DNA from: Phycisphaerae bacterium
GTDB lineage: Bacteria; Planctomycetota; Phycisphaerae; JAAYCJ01
Assembly (NCBI GenBank): GCA_012514125.1
Contig: JAAZAW010000218.1
Location: 1 to 16,179, forward strand
Reading direction: 5' to 3'
DNA: 16,179 nucleotides
Shown here one piece after another: positions 1 to 7,254 of the stretch. Position 1 is the first letter of the stretch, and every line of letters begins with the position of its first letter. The notes under the pieces were generated by a model, which had not been told where the DNA came from, did not search any database, and was given only the letters and a program-made list of their open reading frames with translations. The translations under genes were made by a program, and so were the position numbers.

Positions 1-57
1 GACCGAAATTTTGATATTTGTAATGCTACGACACGACTAAATCAAAAGCGTATTATA
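1..57 (-). repeat. Left copy of 57-bp perfect inverted repeat
   Basis: Bases 1-57 are the exact reverse complement of 2990-3046; identity stops at base 58 on the inner side and runs into the window edge on the outer side, so the true repeat may be longer. It carries one inverted copy of the core TTTGATTTA (38-46) that recurs through 2896-3228. It lies directly upstream of the 98-aa gene and may supply its promoter. No transposase is seen between the copies. Confidence 0.93.
28..56 (+). promoter_or_regulatory. Possible sigma70-type promoter for the 98-aa gene
   Basis: ACGACA (28-33, four of six match TTGACA) is followed after exactly 17 bp by TATTAT (51-56). The expected transcription start is then within a few bases of the ATG at 66, which has no visible Shine-Dalgarno sequence, so a leaderless or near-leaderless message is possible. 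Both hexamers lie inside the 57-bp inverted repeat. This is motif reading only and could be chance in AT-rich sequence. Confidence 0.3.
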
Positions 58-65
58 AACGAATT

Positions 66-362
66 ATGGTAAGCGAAAATAGAAAACCTGTGTCGGGAAA
101 CTCTGCGAAAAAGCACGCCCATCTTCTTGGGTTTGGGCTGGATAATCATGACGGCCATGTTCGTGTGACACGTGGTGAGAACTTTCATTTGTTTGGCGGG
201 AGCCAGGAGACGCACGAACAGATGCAGGAGCAGGTGATCAAGCTCAACGAGAAACTCAACCATCGCGGCAAACGTCTGGAAGATGTTTCGCACGAAGAGC
301 TTACGGATATTGCCCACGAGCTTGGCGTGAAGATTCTTCCCGAAGAAAATTCTGAGAAATAA
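66..362 (+). CDS. Conserved-type hypothetical protein, 98 aa
   Basis: I do not recognise the family. The protein is small, hydrophilic and rich in His, Glu and Lys, with no signal peptide or membrane segment. The N-terminal half has a His/Gly-rich stretch (HAHLLGFGLDNHDGHVRVT, about residues 17-35), which could form beta structure or bind a metal. The C-terminal half (about 46-92) reads as two amphipathic helices (QMQEQVIKLNEKL and LTDIAHELG). The ATG at 66 is the first in frame and has no clear ribosome binding site. It lies 94 nt upstream of the HEAT-repeat gene on the same strand, so the two may be co-transcribed. Ordered codon use and predicted structure support a real gene. Its function cannot be inferred. 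Confidence 0.72.
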   Translation: MVSENRKPVSGNSAKKHAHLLGFGLDNHDGHVRVTRGENFHLFGGSQETHEQMQEQVIKLNEKLNHRGKRLEDVSHEELTDIAHELGVKILPEENSEK

Positions 363-456
363 TTTTTGCGAATTTCGAGTTTCTGCCCATCTTAACTTCC
401 CAGCCTGAAGGGTCGATAATAAGAACAAGGGAAGTTCCCTGGTTACAGGAAGTTTC

Positions 457-2391
457 ATGGCGCAAGAATTCGATAAAATACTGGCATTTCTTCGAAAAAG
501 CGATAATCCCGCAGCCGATCAGGCGATCGGGAGTGCGTTGCTTTGCGCCCGGGAGAGTCAGATAACTCCATTGGTGCAAAGTTTGCTTGATCGGGGGAAG
601 GACGATGGGATTGCCTATGCCATTCGGATGTATCACAAGATCGATCCTGCTCAGCGGCAGGAGCTGATCGATCGTTGTCCGGGAATTTCGGGGGCATTGC
701 GGTTGGCGTGCAAGGACGGCGATCCGCAGGTGCGGGATAATGTCATTTCGATCATTCATGCCAGTAATCAGCCTAAACTTTTGTATTTTTTGTCGTTACT
801 GCTTCGGGACGAATTGCCGGTATTGCGGACCCACGCGGCGCGGGCTTTTAAGAGTATCGCGATTTCCATTTGGAATCGTGTCCGGGCGGAGCGTGACGAA
901 AATCGAAACTCGGGGGAGTATGTTCCTTCAGCCAGTGTGGCGGAGAGTTTGCATCAGTTATTCCTAGCGTTGGATTCGTCGCTGGAAAATTTCACGTGTC
1001 ATCTTCGCACGGAGATCGTCGAAGTGGGGATGATTTTCGGGGCGATCCTGCCCGATTCGACCTGGGCGCGATTTACGGCAGATCGCAGCAGGATCGGAAG
1101 AATCGCGGTGGAAATTCTGACGCGGGAATCGAATGTTCAATTCGCGGGGTTTGCGTTCCGGGCGTTGAGCGGTGCGGAACTGGGCAAGAATATTTCCCGT
1201 CTTATCGCTTCATCGTGCAACGGTGATTTTTTGCGGCGCTGGCTTGATTATGCGTGGTATCGATTCGATTTTAATGTCCGGAAAAATCTGGCGAGGATTA
1301 AGGAGTTTCGGTGGTTGTCGGGTAATTATCAGCCGATTCTGGAGACGCCCCAGGATTTGCAGATTAAATTTGTGGATGTTTTGATGCTGACTTCGGTTCC
1401 GGCGAAGGAAAAGCTTGAACTTCTGGTTTCGCTTTTGATGTCGAGGGGGGAGGCGGTTCAGGAGCATGTCGTTTCGGTTTTGATCAACTGCGATTTGCCG
1501 GAAAAAGGGCAATATCTGACTCGGGGGATTTCCGTATGCCAGACCCAGTTGGTTCATGTTTCGCCGGTGGCGATGGAAATGGCGATGCGATATCTGCATC
1601 AGGCGAAAGTGGAGGCGGTTTCGGAAGATGTGCGTGCGGAAGGGTTTGTTCAACCGGCGGAACATGCGACGGACACGGAACGATATTTCGAGCAATTCTG
1701 GATGTCGTTCGATCGGGTCGAGATATCGGCATGCCGATCGGCGGGAGAGAAGCTTCAACGCATGAGTCTGAGTTTCGACCGTCGTTTGCGTGAGAAACTC
1801 AAAGCGGCGAATTATGAAGACCGTCTTCGCGCATTGAGTTTGGTTCGGCGAGCGGGATTGACGAGATTTTATGCCGACGATGTGCTCCGGCTTTGTGATG
1901 ATGAGCATGTAATGGTGCGTTCGGCGGCGGTTAGCGCTTTGGCGGATATTCCCGGTCCGGCGTCGGAGCGAAAACTGATCGAGGCGATGGACGATGAAAA
2001 TCTTCGAGTTCAGGCCAACGGGATTGAAGTGCTGGAGTCCTACAATGTGCCGAATTTGTTTGAAACGCTGGAACCCAAGCTCCGGAGTTCGAATAATCGC
2101 GTTCGTGCCAACGCGATCAAGGCGATTTTGAAGCCTCAGTATTCGATTGGGATTCGCGCGTTGATGGCGATGCTGGATCATCCCGACGCGAGTTTTCGTC
2201 GAAGCGCCTTATGGGCGGTATCGCAGACGTTTCCGATTCATCTGATTAAAAAAGTCCATCAAATGATGACGGACGATCCGGACCCGGATGTGAAAAATGC
2301 CGCGGCCAGGACGGTTCGCGAGATGGCACATTTCTGGAAAGAAACGCAGAATTCGAAAGCGGAGCCTGTTTCGGGGAGGGTGGGGAAATGA
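457..2391 (+). CDS. HEAT-repeat protein, 644 aa
   Basis: A large soluble all-helical protein with no signal peptide. The clearest part is residues about 453-627, where five or so HEAT-like helix pairs follow one another with typical D-x-x-x-x-V-R-x-x-A signatures (DDEHVMVRSAAVSALADI, DDENLRVQANGIEVLES, SSNNRVRANAIKAIL, DHPDASFRRSALWAVSQ, DDPDPDVKNAAARTVRE). A weaker pair lies at about 79-140. The middle (140-450) is helical but not assignable. HEAT arrays are protein-binding scaffolds, so a scaffold or regulatory role is likely but the partner is unknown. The start is supported by AGGAAG a few bases before the ATG. The last codons overlap the next gene by ATGA, so the small membrane protein encoded there is the obvious candidate partner. 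Confidence 0.93.
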   Translation: MAQEFDKILAFLRKSDNPAADQAIGSALLCARESQITPLVQSLLDRGKDDGIAYAIRMYHKIDPAQRQELIDRCPGISGALRLACKDGDPQVRDNVISIIHASNQPKLLYFLSLLLRDELPVLRTHAARAFKSIAISIWNRVRAERDENRNSGEYVPSASVAESLHQLFLALDSSLENFTCHLRTEIVEVGMIFGAILPDSTWARFTADRSRIGRIAVEILTRESNVQFAGFAFRALSGAELGKNISRLIASSCNGDFLRRWLDYAWYRFDFNVRKNLARIKEFRWLSGNYQPILETPQDLQIKFVDVLMLTSVPAKEKLELLVSLLMSRGEAVQEHVVSVLINCDLPEKGQYLTRGISVCQTQLVHVSPVAMEMAMRYLHQAKVEAVSEDVRAEGFVQPAEHATDTERYFEQFWMSFDRVEISACRSAGEKLQRMSLSFDRRLREKLKAANYEDRLRALSLVRRAGLTRFYADDVLRLCDDEHVMVRSAAVSALADIPGPASERKLIEAMDDENLRVQANGIEVLESYNVPNLFETLEPKLRSSNNRVRANAIKAILKPQYSIGIRALMAMLDHPDASFRRSALWAVSQTFPIHLIKKVHQMMTDDPDPDVKNAAARTVREMAHFWKETQNSKAEPVSGRVGK

Positions 2392-2843
2392 CGCAAAGAC
2401 CTTTGGATATGATGGCGTTTGGAAGTTTTCCTGATACAAGACAGTTGTACGACGTGAGCCTGAACACCACGGGAATTGTTGTGATGATTCTTGTGGGGGT
2501 GGGGATGTTGATCTGGATGGGGTTGGCGTATTTGCGGTATCGGCGACTTAAACGTCTGGAGCAAATGCCGGATGTTCTGGGAGAGCCGAACGATCTGCTG
2601 GAACAGACGTGCAACATTCTTGGGTTGGGGATTTCGGAGCGTCGGGTGCTGAAAAAGTCGGCGGTTGCGATGAAGCTGGCTCAACCGGTGAGTATTTTAC
2701 TTTCGCCTGCATTGCTGATCGAGGCGGCGAGGGTGTGGAAGAAATCGCATTTGTTTACGCCGTCACAATATTGGGGACTTCGACGCCTGGATGAAATTTC
2801 CCGGAAGATTTTTGATAAGGGGCTGGATGAGCTTGATGGTTAG
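2388..2843 (+). CDS. Single-pass membrane protein of unknown function, 151 aa
   Basis: The start ATG overlaps the TGA of the HEAT-repeat gene (ATGA), with a strong GGGAGG purine tract just upstream, so translation is probably coupled. One hydrophobic helix at about residues 28-48 (GIVVMILVGVGMLIWMGLAYL) is followed at once by the basic cluster RYRRLKRL, predicting an outside N-terminus and a cytoplasmic C-terminal domain of about 95 residues. That domain is helical (NDLLEQTCNILGLGISERRVLKKSA in its first part). From memory it resembles the helical segment preceding PilZ domains in some planctomycete and proteobacterial proteins (a 'GLS.rE.rlL..la' helix followed by 'P..Ll..P.ll..A'), but no PilZ domain is present. 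That likeness is weak. The coupled HEAT protein could bind the cytoplasmic domain. Confidence 0.85.
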   Translation: MTQRPLDMMAFGSFPDTRQLYDVSLNTTGIVVMILVGVGMLIWMGLAYLRYRRLKRLEQMPDVLGEPNDLLEQTCNILGLGISERRVLKKSAVAMKLAQPVSILLSPALLIEAARVWKKSHLFTPSQYWGLRRLDEISRKIFDKGLDELDG

Positions 2844-2858
2844 GGCTATCATTTCCGA

Positions 2859-2994
2859 TCGAAAACACTCTCCTTAGCCTTTCTCGATCGGGCGTTTTGA
2901 TTTAATCGCAGCGAAATACGTCTTTGATTTAAGTTGTGTCGTAGTTTCGGAACCCTGAGGAAAGTCGAATGGGTTGAAACGACATGGCGTATAA
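2859..2994 (+). repeat. 136-bp direct repeat, copy 1
   Basis: Matches 3156-3291 base for base at a constant offset of 297 with four substitutions and no gap. Each copy holds two TTTGATTTA cores (here 2896-2904 and 2923-2931), the second followed by GTTGTGTCGTAGTTTCGG. Its last five bases overlap the start of the 57-bp inverted-repeat unit at 2990. It lies just after the 151-aa gene, in the gap between converging genes, and contains no open frame of interest. Confidence 0.95.
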
Positions 2995-3046
2995 TACGCT
3001 TTTGATTTAGTCGTGTCGTAGCATTACAAATATCAAAATTTCGGTC
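2990..3046 (+). repeat. Right copy of 57-bp perfect inverted repeat
   Basis: The exact reverse complement of 1-57. Its inner boundary falls inside a 13-base near-palindrome, GCGTATAATACGC (2987-2999). It includes a TTTGATTTA core at 3001-3009 followed by GTCGTGTCGTAGC, a variant of the motif in the 136-bp direct repeats, so the two repeat types share ancestry or are parts of one modular family. With the left copy it encloses the three plus-strand genes. Confidence 0.93.
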
Positions 3047-3047
3047 G

Positions 3048-3104
3048 CTGAGCCTGTTGAAGCGACATGGTGGAAGCAAACAAAAGACCCTTCGACAGGC
3101 TCAG
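3048..3104. repeat. REP-like hairpin of the CTTCGACAGGCTCAG family
   Basis: CTGAGCCTGTTGAAG (3048-3062) pairs with CTTCGACAGGCTCAG (3090-3104): a 15-bp stem with one G-U pair and a 27-nt loop. The right arm with flanks (CCC before, GGGTCC after) is a sequence I recognise as a frequent dispersed palindromic repeat in many bacterial genomes. Right after it, 3107-3134 carries, in inverted orientation, a copy of the CGTAGTTTCGG...TTTGATTTA motif of the neighbouring repeats. It could end transcription from both sides between converging genes, though it lacks a T-tract. Confidence 0.75.
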
Positions 3105-3155
3105 GGTCCGAAACTACAATACGGTTAAATCAAAAGTGTATGAGAACGAGATTTG

Positions 3156-3291
3156 TCGAAAACACTCTCCTTAGCCTTTCTCGATCGGGCGTTTTGATTT
3201 AATCGTAGCGAAATACGTCGTTGATTTAAGTTGTGTCGTAGTTTCGGAACCCTGAGGAAAGTCGAATGGGTTTAAATGACATGGCGTATAA
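3156..3291 (+). repeat. 136-bp direct repeat, copy 2
   Basis: The second copy of the 2859-2994 repeat, with four differences in 136 positions. Cores TTTGATTTA are at 3193-3201 and 3220-3228. Unlike copy 1 it is not followed by the 57-bp unit, so the sequence diverges right after ATGGCGTATAA. Its end is only 32 bp from the stop codon of the UVR-motif gene, and so would lie in that gene's 3' untranslated region. Confidence 0.95.
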
Positions 3292-3323
3292 GTAAACCAA
3301 AAACCCTTTTGCAAAGGTCGAGC

Positions 3324-4202
3324 TTAGAAAACGCCTTTGTGGTGGTGGGCTTTGCCGGGAAAGCGTCCTCTGGCTTTGAGCTGGTCGCGGATCGAGGCGG
3401 CGTTTTCGTAATCTTCGTTGGCGAGGGCACGCTGGAGCTGTTCCTCAAGCGTGGCGTTGATTCCATACCGTTTGCGTATCTGTTTTTCCAATTGCCGTAA
3501 TTCCGCCATGGACGGATCGTGCTTGAGCCACTTCGCCAAGCCATGATCTTCGTAAACCTGAGCGATGGTTCCCATGCCGGCTTTGACCTGTTCAATCGCA
3601 AGATCGAAATCCTGGGCAAGGATTCGCTGCTGAGTTTGGGCGACGGTCCAATGCCAAACGACGAAAGGCCTGAAACGCTCGTGTTCTTCGACATTTTCTT
3701 CGTCTTCGCATTGATCCCGAATGAAATCCATCGCGCGGAGTGTGAATTCGGCGTCGCGGGCAGCCCGCTGGTAACAGTTCATAGCCAATTCGTTGTTTTT
3801 GGCGTCCTGTGCTTCATGGGCGATGGTGAGAAGTCCAAGCCGGCGATGGTAGAATTGAGTCATCTCGCGATCGAGTTCGGTCCAGTATTTTTTTCGGGAT
3901 TCCGAGACGTTATCGTCGATTTTGCTGTCGAATTTATTCTCGGCGACTTGTCGTTCCATATATTCGAGGAGTGTTTGGCATTTGAAGGGTTTTTTCCCGT
4001 CGGGTCTGCCGTCCAAATACATTTGCATAATGCCACAGTCGAGCCTGAGCTGAAGCTGAGGTTGGTTGTCGTAGCCCTTGATGATTCGGGCGTTGACGGA
4101 CTTTTTGTTCAGGGGCCAATCTTTCAGGATGTTAGCGATATCTTTAGACACTTCAGGCCCTTTCCCATATCGAGCGTATATTTTGCTTAACCAATTGATC
4201 AT
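3324..4202 (-). CDS. UVR-motif (UvrB/UvrC motif) protein, 292 aa
   Basis: The C-terminal residues about 252-277 (LEEQLQRALANEDYENAASI then RDQLKA) are a classic UVR motif, the short helical hairpin through which UvrB and UvrC interact and which also occurs in McsA and ClpC-type proteins. The protein lacks helicase or nuclease domains, so it is not UvrB or UvrC. Residues 1-75 look alpha/beta and include a Cys-containing segment (LRLDCGIMQMYLDGRPDGKK). Residues 105-225 are helical and may form TPR-like pairs (ELAMNCYQRAARDAEF; DLAIEQVKAG). It is cytosolic, since no signal or membrane segment is seen. It is the last gene of the minus-strand run, 57 nt after gatB. The ATG has no Shine-Dalgarno sequence but two adjacent TATAAT boxes directly upstream. 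Its role is unknown; a protein-interaction or stress function is only a guess. Confidence 0.88.
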   Translation of the reverse strand: MINWLSKIYARYGKGPEVSKDIANILKDWPLNKKSVNARIIKGYDNQPQLQLRLDCGIMQMYLDGRPDGKKPFKCQTLLEYMERQVAENKFDSKIDDNVSESRKKYWTELDREMTQFYHRRLGLLTIAHEAQDAKNNELAMNCYQRAARDAEFTLRAMDFIRDQCEDEENVEEHERFRPFVVWHWTVAQTQQRILAQDFDLAIEQVKAGMGTIAQVYEDHGLAKWLKHDPSMAELRQLEKQIRKRYGINATLEEQLQRALANEDYENAASIRDQLKARGRFPGKAHHHKGVF

Positions 4203-4205
4203 TCT

Positions 4206-4217
4206 ATTATAATTATA
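4206..4217 (-). promoter_or_regulatory. Tandem TATAAT boxes abutting the UVR-motif gene start
   Basis: On the minus strand two perfect -10 hexamers lie end to end (4217-4212 and 4211-4206), followed by AGA and then the ATG (4202-4200). Using the first box, transcription would begin at or within a few bases of the start codon. No ribosome binding site is present, which fits a leaderless message. The -35 region at the right distance (TTTCAT) is poor. The gene may equally be read from the upstream operon. Confidence 0.4.
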
Positions 4218-4259
4218 GCAGTTTTGCCGAAAAAATGAAACCGGGGTCGGTGTAAATGA

Positions 4260-5732
4260 TCAATTCTTTTCCGCCAGTTTTTTCTGAAGCAGTTGATTGA
4301 CGACCTGCGGATTGGCTTGGCCTCGGGTTTTTTGCATGACCTGGCCGAGGATAAAACCGAAGGCTTTTTGCTGTTTTTTGCCTGGAGTGCGGGCATCTTC
4401 AACCGCTTTGGCGTTGGCGATGAGGATTTCGTCGAGGATTTTTTCGAGCGAAGACGCGTCTGAGACCTGCATGAGGTTTTCCCGTTGAGCGATGTCGGCG
4501 GGATCGTCGGGGCAGGTGAGTAATTTTTCGGCAAGGGCGGCGGCAGTGGTATTATTAATTTTATTGTCACCAACGAGTTTGGCCAAGCTTGCCATGCGCG
4601 GGGCGGAAACGCCGAGTTCGGCGATGGAGACACCGCGTTGGTTGGCGTGCATGGCCCAGAAACTGATGAAATGGTTGCAGAGGACTTTGACCGGCGCGCC
4701 GAGCGACAGGGCTTGTTCGAAGAGATCGGCTGTGGCGCGATCTTCCACGAGAGTGGTGGCGTCTTTTTCGGAGAAACAGAATTGGGTTTGAAAACGCGCA
4801 CGCCTGGCGATGGGGAGTTCGGGTAGGCTTTTACGGATCGCGTCGAGCCAGTCTTTTTCGACGACGACAGGGACGAGGTCCGGATCGGGGAAATAGCGAT
4901 AGTCCTCGGCTTCTTCTTTTTCGCGCTGGAGGACGGTCGTTCCGGTTTGTTCGTCCCAGCCACGGGTGGACTTGAACCCCGTTTCCATCGTGACGCCGGT
5001 TTTTTCCCAATCGGCAAGCTGGCGTTGGATTTCGTAGGCGCAGGCGCGTTCGAGCGCTCGCAGACTGCCGAGATTTTTGACTTCGGCGATGGGGGTTTTG
5101 TATTGTTTGCCATCTTTGGTGATGACGAGATTGATGTTGGGTTCCAGCCTCATCTGACCTTGCTGCATATTGGCTTCGCTGACGCCGAGCGTGCGGACGA
5201 GGGTGCGAAGTTCGGTTCCGAAGACGCGGGCTTCTTCCGGGGTGGACAGATCGGGTTCGGTGACGATTTCCATGAGTGGAGTGCCGGTGCGGTTAAGGTC
5301 CACCTGGCTAAAACCGACGTTTCCCTCGTGCAGGAGCTTGCCGGCGTCTTCTTCGAGGTGGATTCGGCGGATGCGGATTTTTTTTTGTTCGCCGGCGACG
5401 GTGATTTCGATATTACCGTTCTGTGAAAGCGGTAGATCGTATTGCGAGATTTGATAATTTTTCGGCAGGTCGGGGTAATAGTAACTTTTGCGGTCCCATT
5501 TGGTGTATCGGGCGATTTCGCAATTCATAGCCATGGCGGTTCGAACGGCAAATTCGTAGGCTTTTTTATTCATGACCGGCAGCGTGCCCGGCGAGCCCAT
5601 ACAGACGGGGCAGACGTTGCTGTTAGGTTCGTCGCCGAAACGATTCGGGCAGGCGCAGAACAATTTGCTCTGGGTCGCGAGTTGCACGTGAATTTCCAGA
5701 CCGATGATTACTTTATAGTTTAAATCGCTCAT
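4260..5732 (-). CDS. gatB: Asp-tRNA(Asn)/Glu-tRNA(Gln) amidotransferase subunit B
   Basis: GatB binds the mischarged Glu-tRNA(Gln) or Asp-tRNA(Asn), activates its side chain with ATP, and receives ammonia from GatA. The protein is 490 aa, the usual length. The N-terminus has the hallmark IIGLEIHVQLATQSKLFC, then a four-cysteine cluster (C26, C28, C41, C44; C-x-C and C-P-V-C), presumably a metal site as in many bacterial GatB proteins. SYYYPDLPKNYQISQYDLP and the GEQKKIRIRRIHLEEDAGK region follow. The C-terminal third (from about 330) is the helical tail/YqeY-type domain that contacts tRNA. The start at 5732 was chosen because AAGAGG, which overlaps the gatA stop, lies about seven bases upstream; an in-frame start at 5834 would run deep into gatA. 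The gap to gatA is 10 nt. Confidence 0.97.
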   Translation of the reverse strand: MSDLNYKVIIGLEIHVQLATQSKLFCACPNRFGDEPNSNVCPVCMGSPGTLPVMNKKAYEFAVRTAMAMNCEIARYTKWDRKSYYYPDLPKNYQISQYDLPLSQNGNIEITVAGEQKKIRIRRIHLEEDAGKLLHEGNVGFSQVDLNRTGTPLMEIVTEPDLSTPEEARVFGTELRTLVRTLGVSEANMQQGQMRLEPNINLVITKDGKQYKTPIAEVKNLGSLRALERACAYEIQRQLADWEKTGVTMETGFKSTRGWDEQTGTTVLQREKEEAEDYRYFPDPDLVPVVVEKDWLDAIRKSLPELPIARRARFQTQFCFSEKDATTLVEDRATADLFEQALSLGAPVKVLCNHFISFWAMHANQRGVSIAELGVSAPRMASLAKLVGDNKINNTTAAALAEKLLTCPDDPADIAQRENLMQVSDASSLEKILDEILIANAKAVEDARTPGKKQQKAFGFILGQVMQKTRGQANPQVVNQLLQKKLAEKN

Positions 5733-5742
5733 TTGAAACCTC

Positions 5743-7227
5743 TTATTGTTCGATGAAACCCGCGGGAATTTGCCGATGGAAATCAGTGTGTTGTTGATAT
5801 TGCCACGCTGCCTGCAGGATGGTCGATTCGTCAAAATAATTGCCCAGAAGCTGTAAGCCTATGGGCAGAGAATCCCTGGAAAAACCTGCGGGAATGGAAA
5901 TGCCGGGGATGCCTGCAAGATTGGCGGAGATGGTGAAAATGTCACTTAAGTACATCGTCAGCGGGTCGCTTGTTTTTTCGCCGACGCGGAAGGCGGTGGT
6001 CGGGGCGACCGGGGCGCAGATGATGTCGGCTTGCTCGAAGGCTTTTTCAAAATCCTGGCGAATCATCATGCGGACCTTGAGGGCCTTGAGATAATAGGCG
6101 TCGTAATAGCCGGCGGAAAGAGCGTAAGTACCGAGCATGATTCGACGTTTGACTTCGTCACCGAAACCTTCGGCACGTGAAGAGGAATAGACGTCGATGT
6201 AATCTTCCGGGTTGGGCGTTCGATAGCCGAAGTGCACACCGTCGTATCGGGCCAGGTTGCTCGAAGCTTCCGCGGTGGCGACGAGATAATAACAGGCGAC
6301 GGCGTATTGCGTGTGGGGCAGCGAAACTTCGACGAGTTGGGCGCCCATTTGTTCATAAAGTTTGGTGGCTTGATCGATAGCGGCGACGATTTGCGGGTCG
6401 ATGCCGTCGCTGGATTGATATTCTTTGACGATACCGATCCTGAGTCCTTTAAGAGGAGTGTCAAGTTTGGTCAGGTAGTCGGGTTTGGGCGAAATGGATT
6501 CGGGGACACTGGTCGTGTCGCGTGCATCATGGCCTGAGATGACATTCATGACCAGGGCGATATCGCGGGCATCGGCGCCGAGGGGACCGATCTGGTCAAG
6601 CGAACTGCCATAGGCGACCAGGCCATATCGGCTGACACGGCCATAGGTGGGCTTTAGACCGCTGATGCCGCAAAAAGCCGCTGGGAGTCGGATGGAACCG
6701 CCGGTGTCGGTGCCCAGGGAAACGGGGGCCATTCTGGCGGCGACGGCGGCGGCAGAACCCCCTGATGAGCCGCCTGGGACGCAATCGGTGGACCAGGGGT
6801 TGCGGGTGGTTTTGATGCCGCTGTTTTCAGTAGACGAGCCCATGGCGAATTCGTCGAGGTTCGCTTTGGCGATGATGATCGCGCCGGCTTTTTCGAGTTG
6901 TTCGACGACGTGTGCGTTGTAGGGGGGCTGATAATCGATCAGGATTTTACTTGCGCAGGTGGTTTTGGCGAACTGAGTGCAGAGGTTGTCTTTGATGATG
7001 ATGGGCAGACCCGCCAGCGGGCCTGCATCGCGACCGTCGGCGAGCATTTGATCGATTTGGTCTGCGCGTTCACGGGCGTATTCGGGCAAAACGGTAATCA
7101 GGGCGCCGATCGTTTTTTCGTGTTTATCGATTTGTTTCAAGAAGGCTTCGACCGCGTCGCGGGCGGTAAGTTGCCGTTTTTTTATTTGATCGAGCAAGTC
7201 GAAAGCTGTTAATTGTGTTATTTGCAT
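5743..7227 (-). CDS. gatA: Asp-tRNA(Asn)/Glu-tRNA(Gln) amidotransferase subunit A
   Basis: GatA is the glutaminase subunit, an amidase-signature enzyme that releases ammonia from glutamine for use by GatB. At 494 aa it has normal length. The Ser-cisSer-Lys triad is complete: K79 in LPIIIKDN, S154 in PGGSSGGSAA and S178 in TDTGGSIRLPAAFCG, which are the same residue numbers as in the well-studied Staphylococcus aureus enzyme. YGRVSRYGLVAYGSSLDQIG and the C-terminal PAGFSRDSLPIGLQLLG segment are typical. It starts 27 nt after gatC and ends 10 nt before gatB, in the common order C-A-B. An AAAGG lies about ten bases before the ATG. The enzyme implies that the cell makes Gln-tRNA(Gln) and/or Asn-tRNA(Asn) indirectly. 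Confidence 0.98.
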   Translation of the reverse strand: MQITQLTAFDLLDQIKKRQLTARDAVEAFLKQIDKHEKTIGALITVLPEYARERADQIDQMLADGRDAGPLAGLPIIIKDNLCTQFAKTTCASKILIDYQPPYNAHVVEQLEKAGAIIIAKANLDEFAMGSSTENSGIKTTRNPWSTDCVPGGSSGGSAAAVAARMAPVSLGTDTGGSIRLPAAFCGISGLKPTYGRVSRYGLVAYGSSLDQIGPLGADARDIALVMNVISGHDARDTTSVPESISPKPDYLTKLDTPLKGLRIGIVKEYQSSDGIDPQIVAAIDQATKLYEQMGAQLVEVSLPHTQYAVACYYLVATAEASSNLARYDGVHFGYRTPNPEDYIDVYSSSRAEGFGDEVKRRIMLGTYALSAGYYDAYYLKALKVRMMIRQDFEKAFEQADIICAPVAPTTAFRVGEKTSDPLTMYLSDIFTISANLAGIPGISIPAGFSRDSLPIGLQLLGNYFDESTILQAAWQYQQHTDFHRQIPAGFIEQ

Positions 7228-7254
7228 CGGGATATAACCTTTCTTCGATGGCGG

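Noticed and set aside
1210..2181. A 323-codon open frame on the minus strand inside the HEAT-repeat gene
   Set aside because: Its product is a low-complexity Arg/His/Asn-rich string with no family pattern; it mirrors the periodic codons of the HEAT gene, which has a good start, repeats and a coupled neighbour.
2849..3079. A 76-codon minus-strand frame across the repeat cluster
   Set aside because: It is made of repeat sequence, is not kept in the second direct copy, and has no start signals.
3519..4190. A 223-codon plus-strand frame opposite the UVR-motif gene
   Set aside because: It is antisense to a recognisable UVR motif protein, has no ribosome binding site and its hydrophobic composition is the expected complement of the helical gene.
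5733..5834. Extended N-terminus for gatB (and likewise gatC to 7662 and the phosphoesterase to 8645)
   Set aside because: In each case family similarity begins at the downstream ATG, which has its own Shine-Dalgarno sequence, while the extension would overlap the preceding gene.
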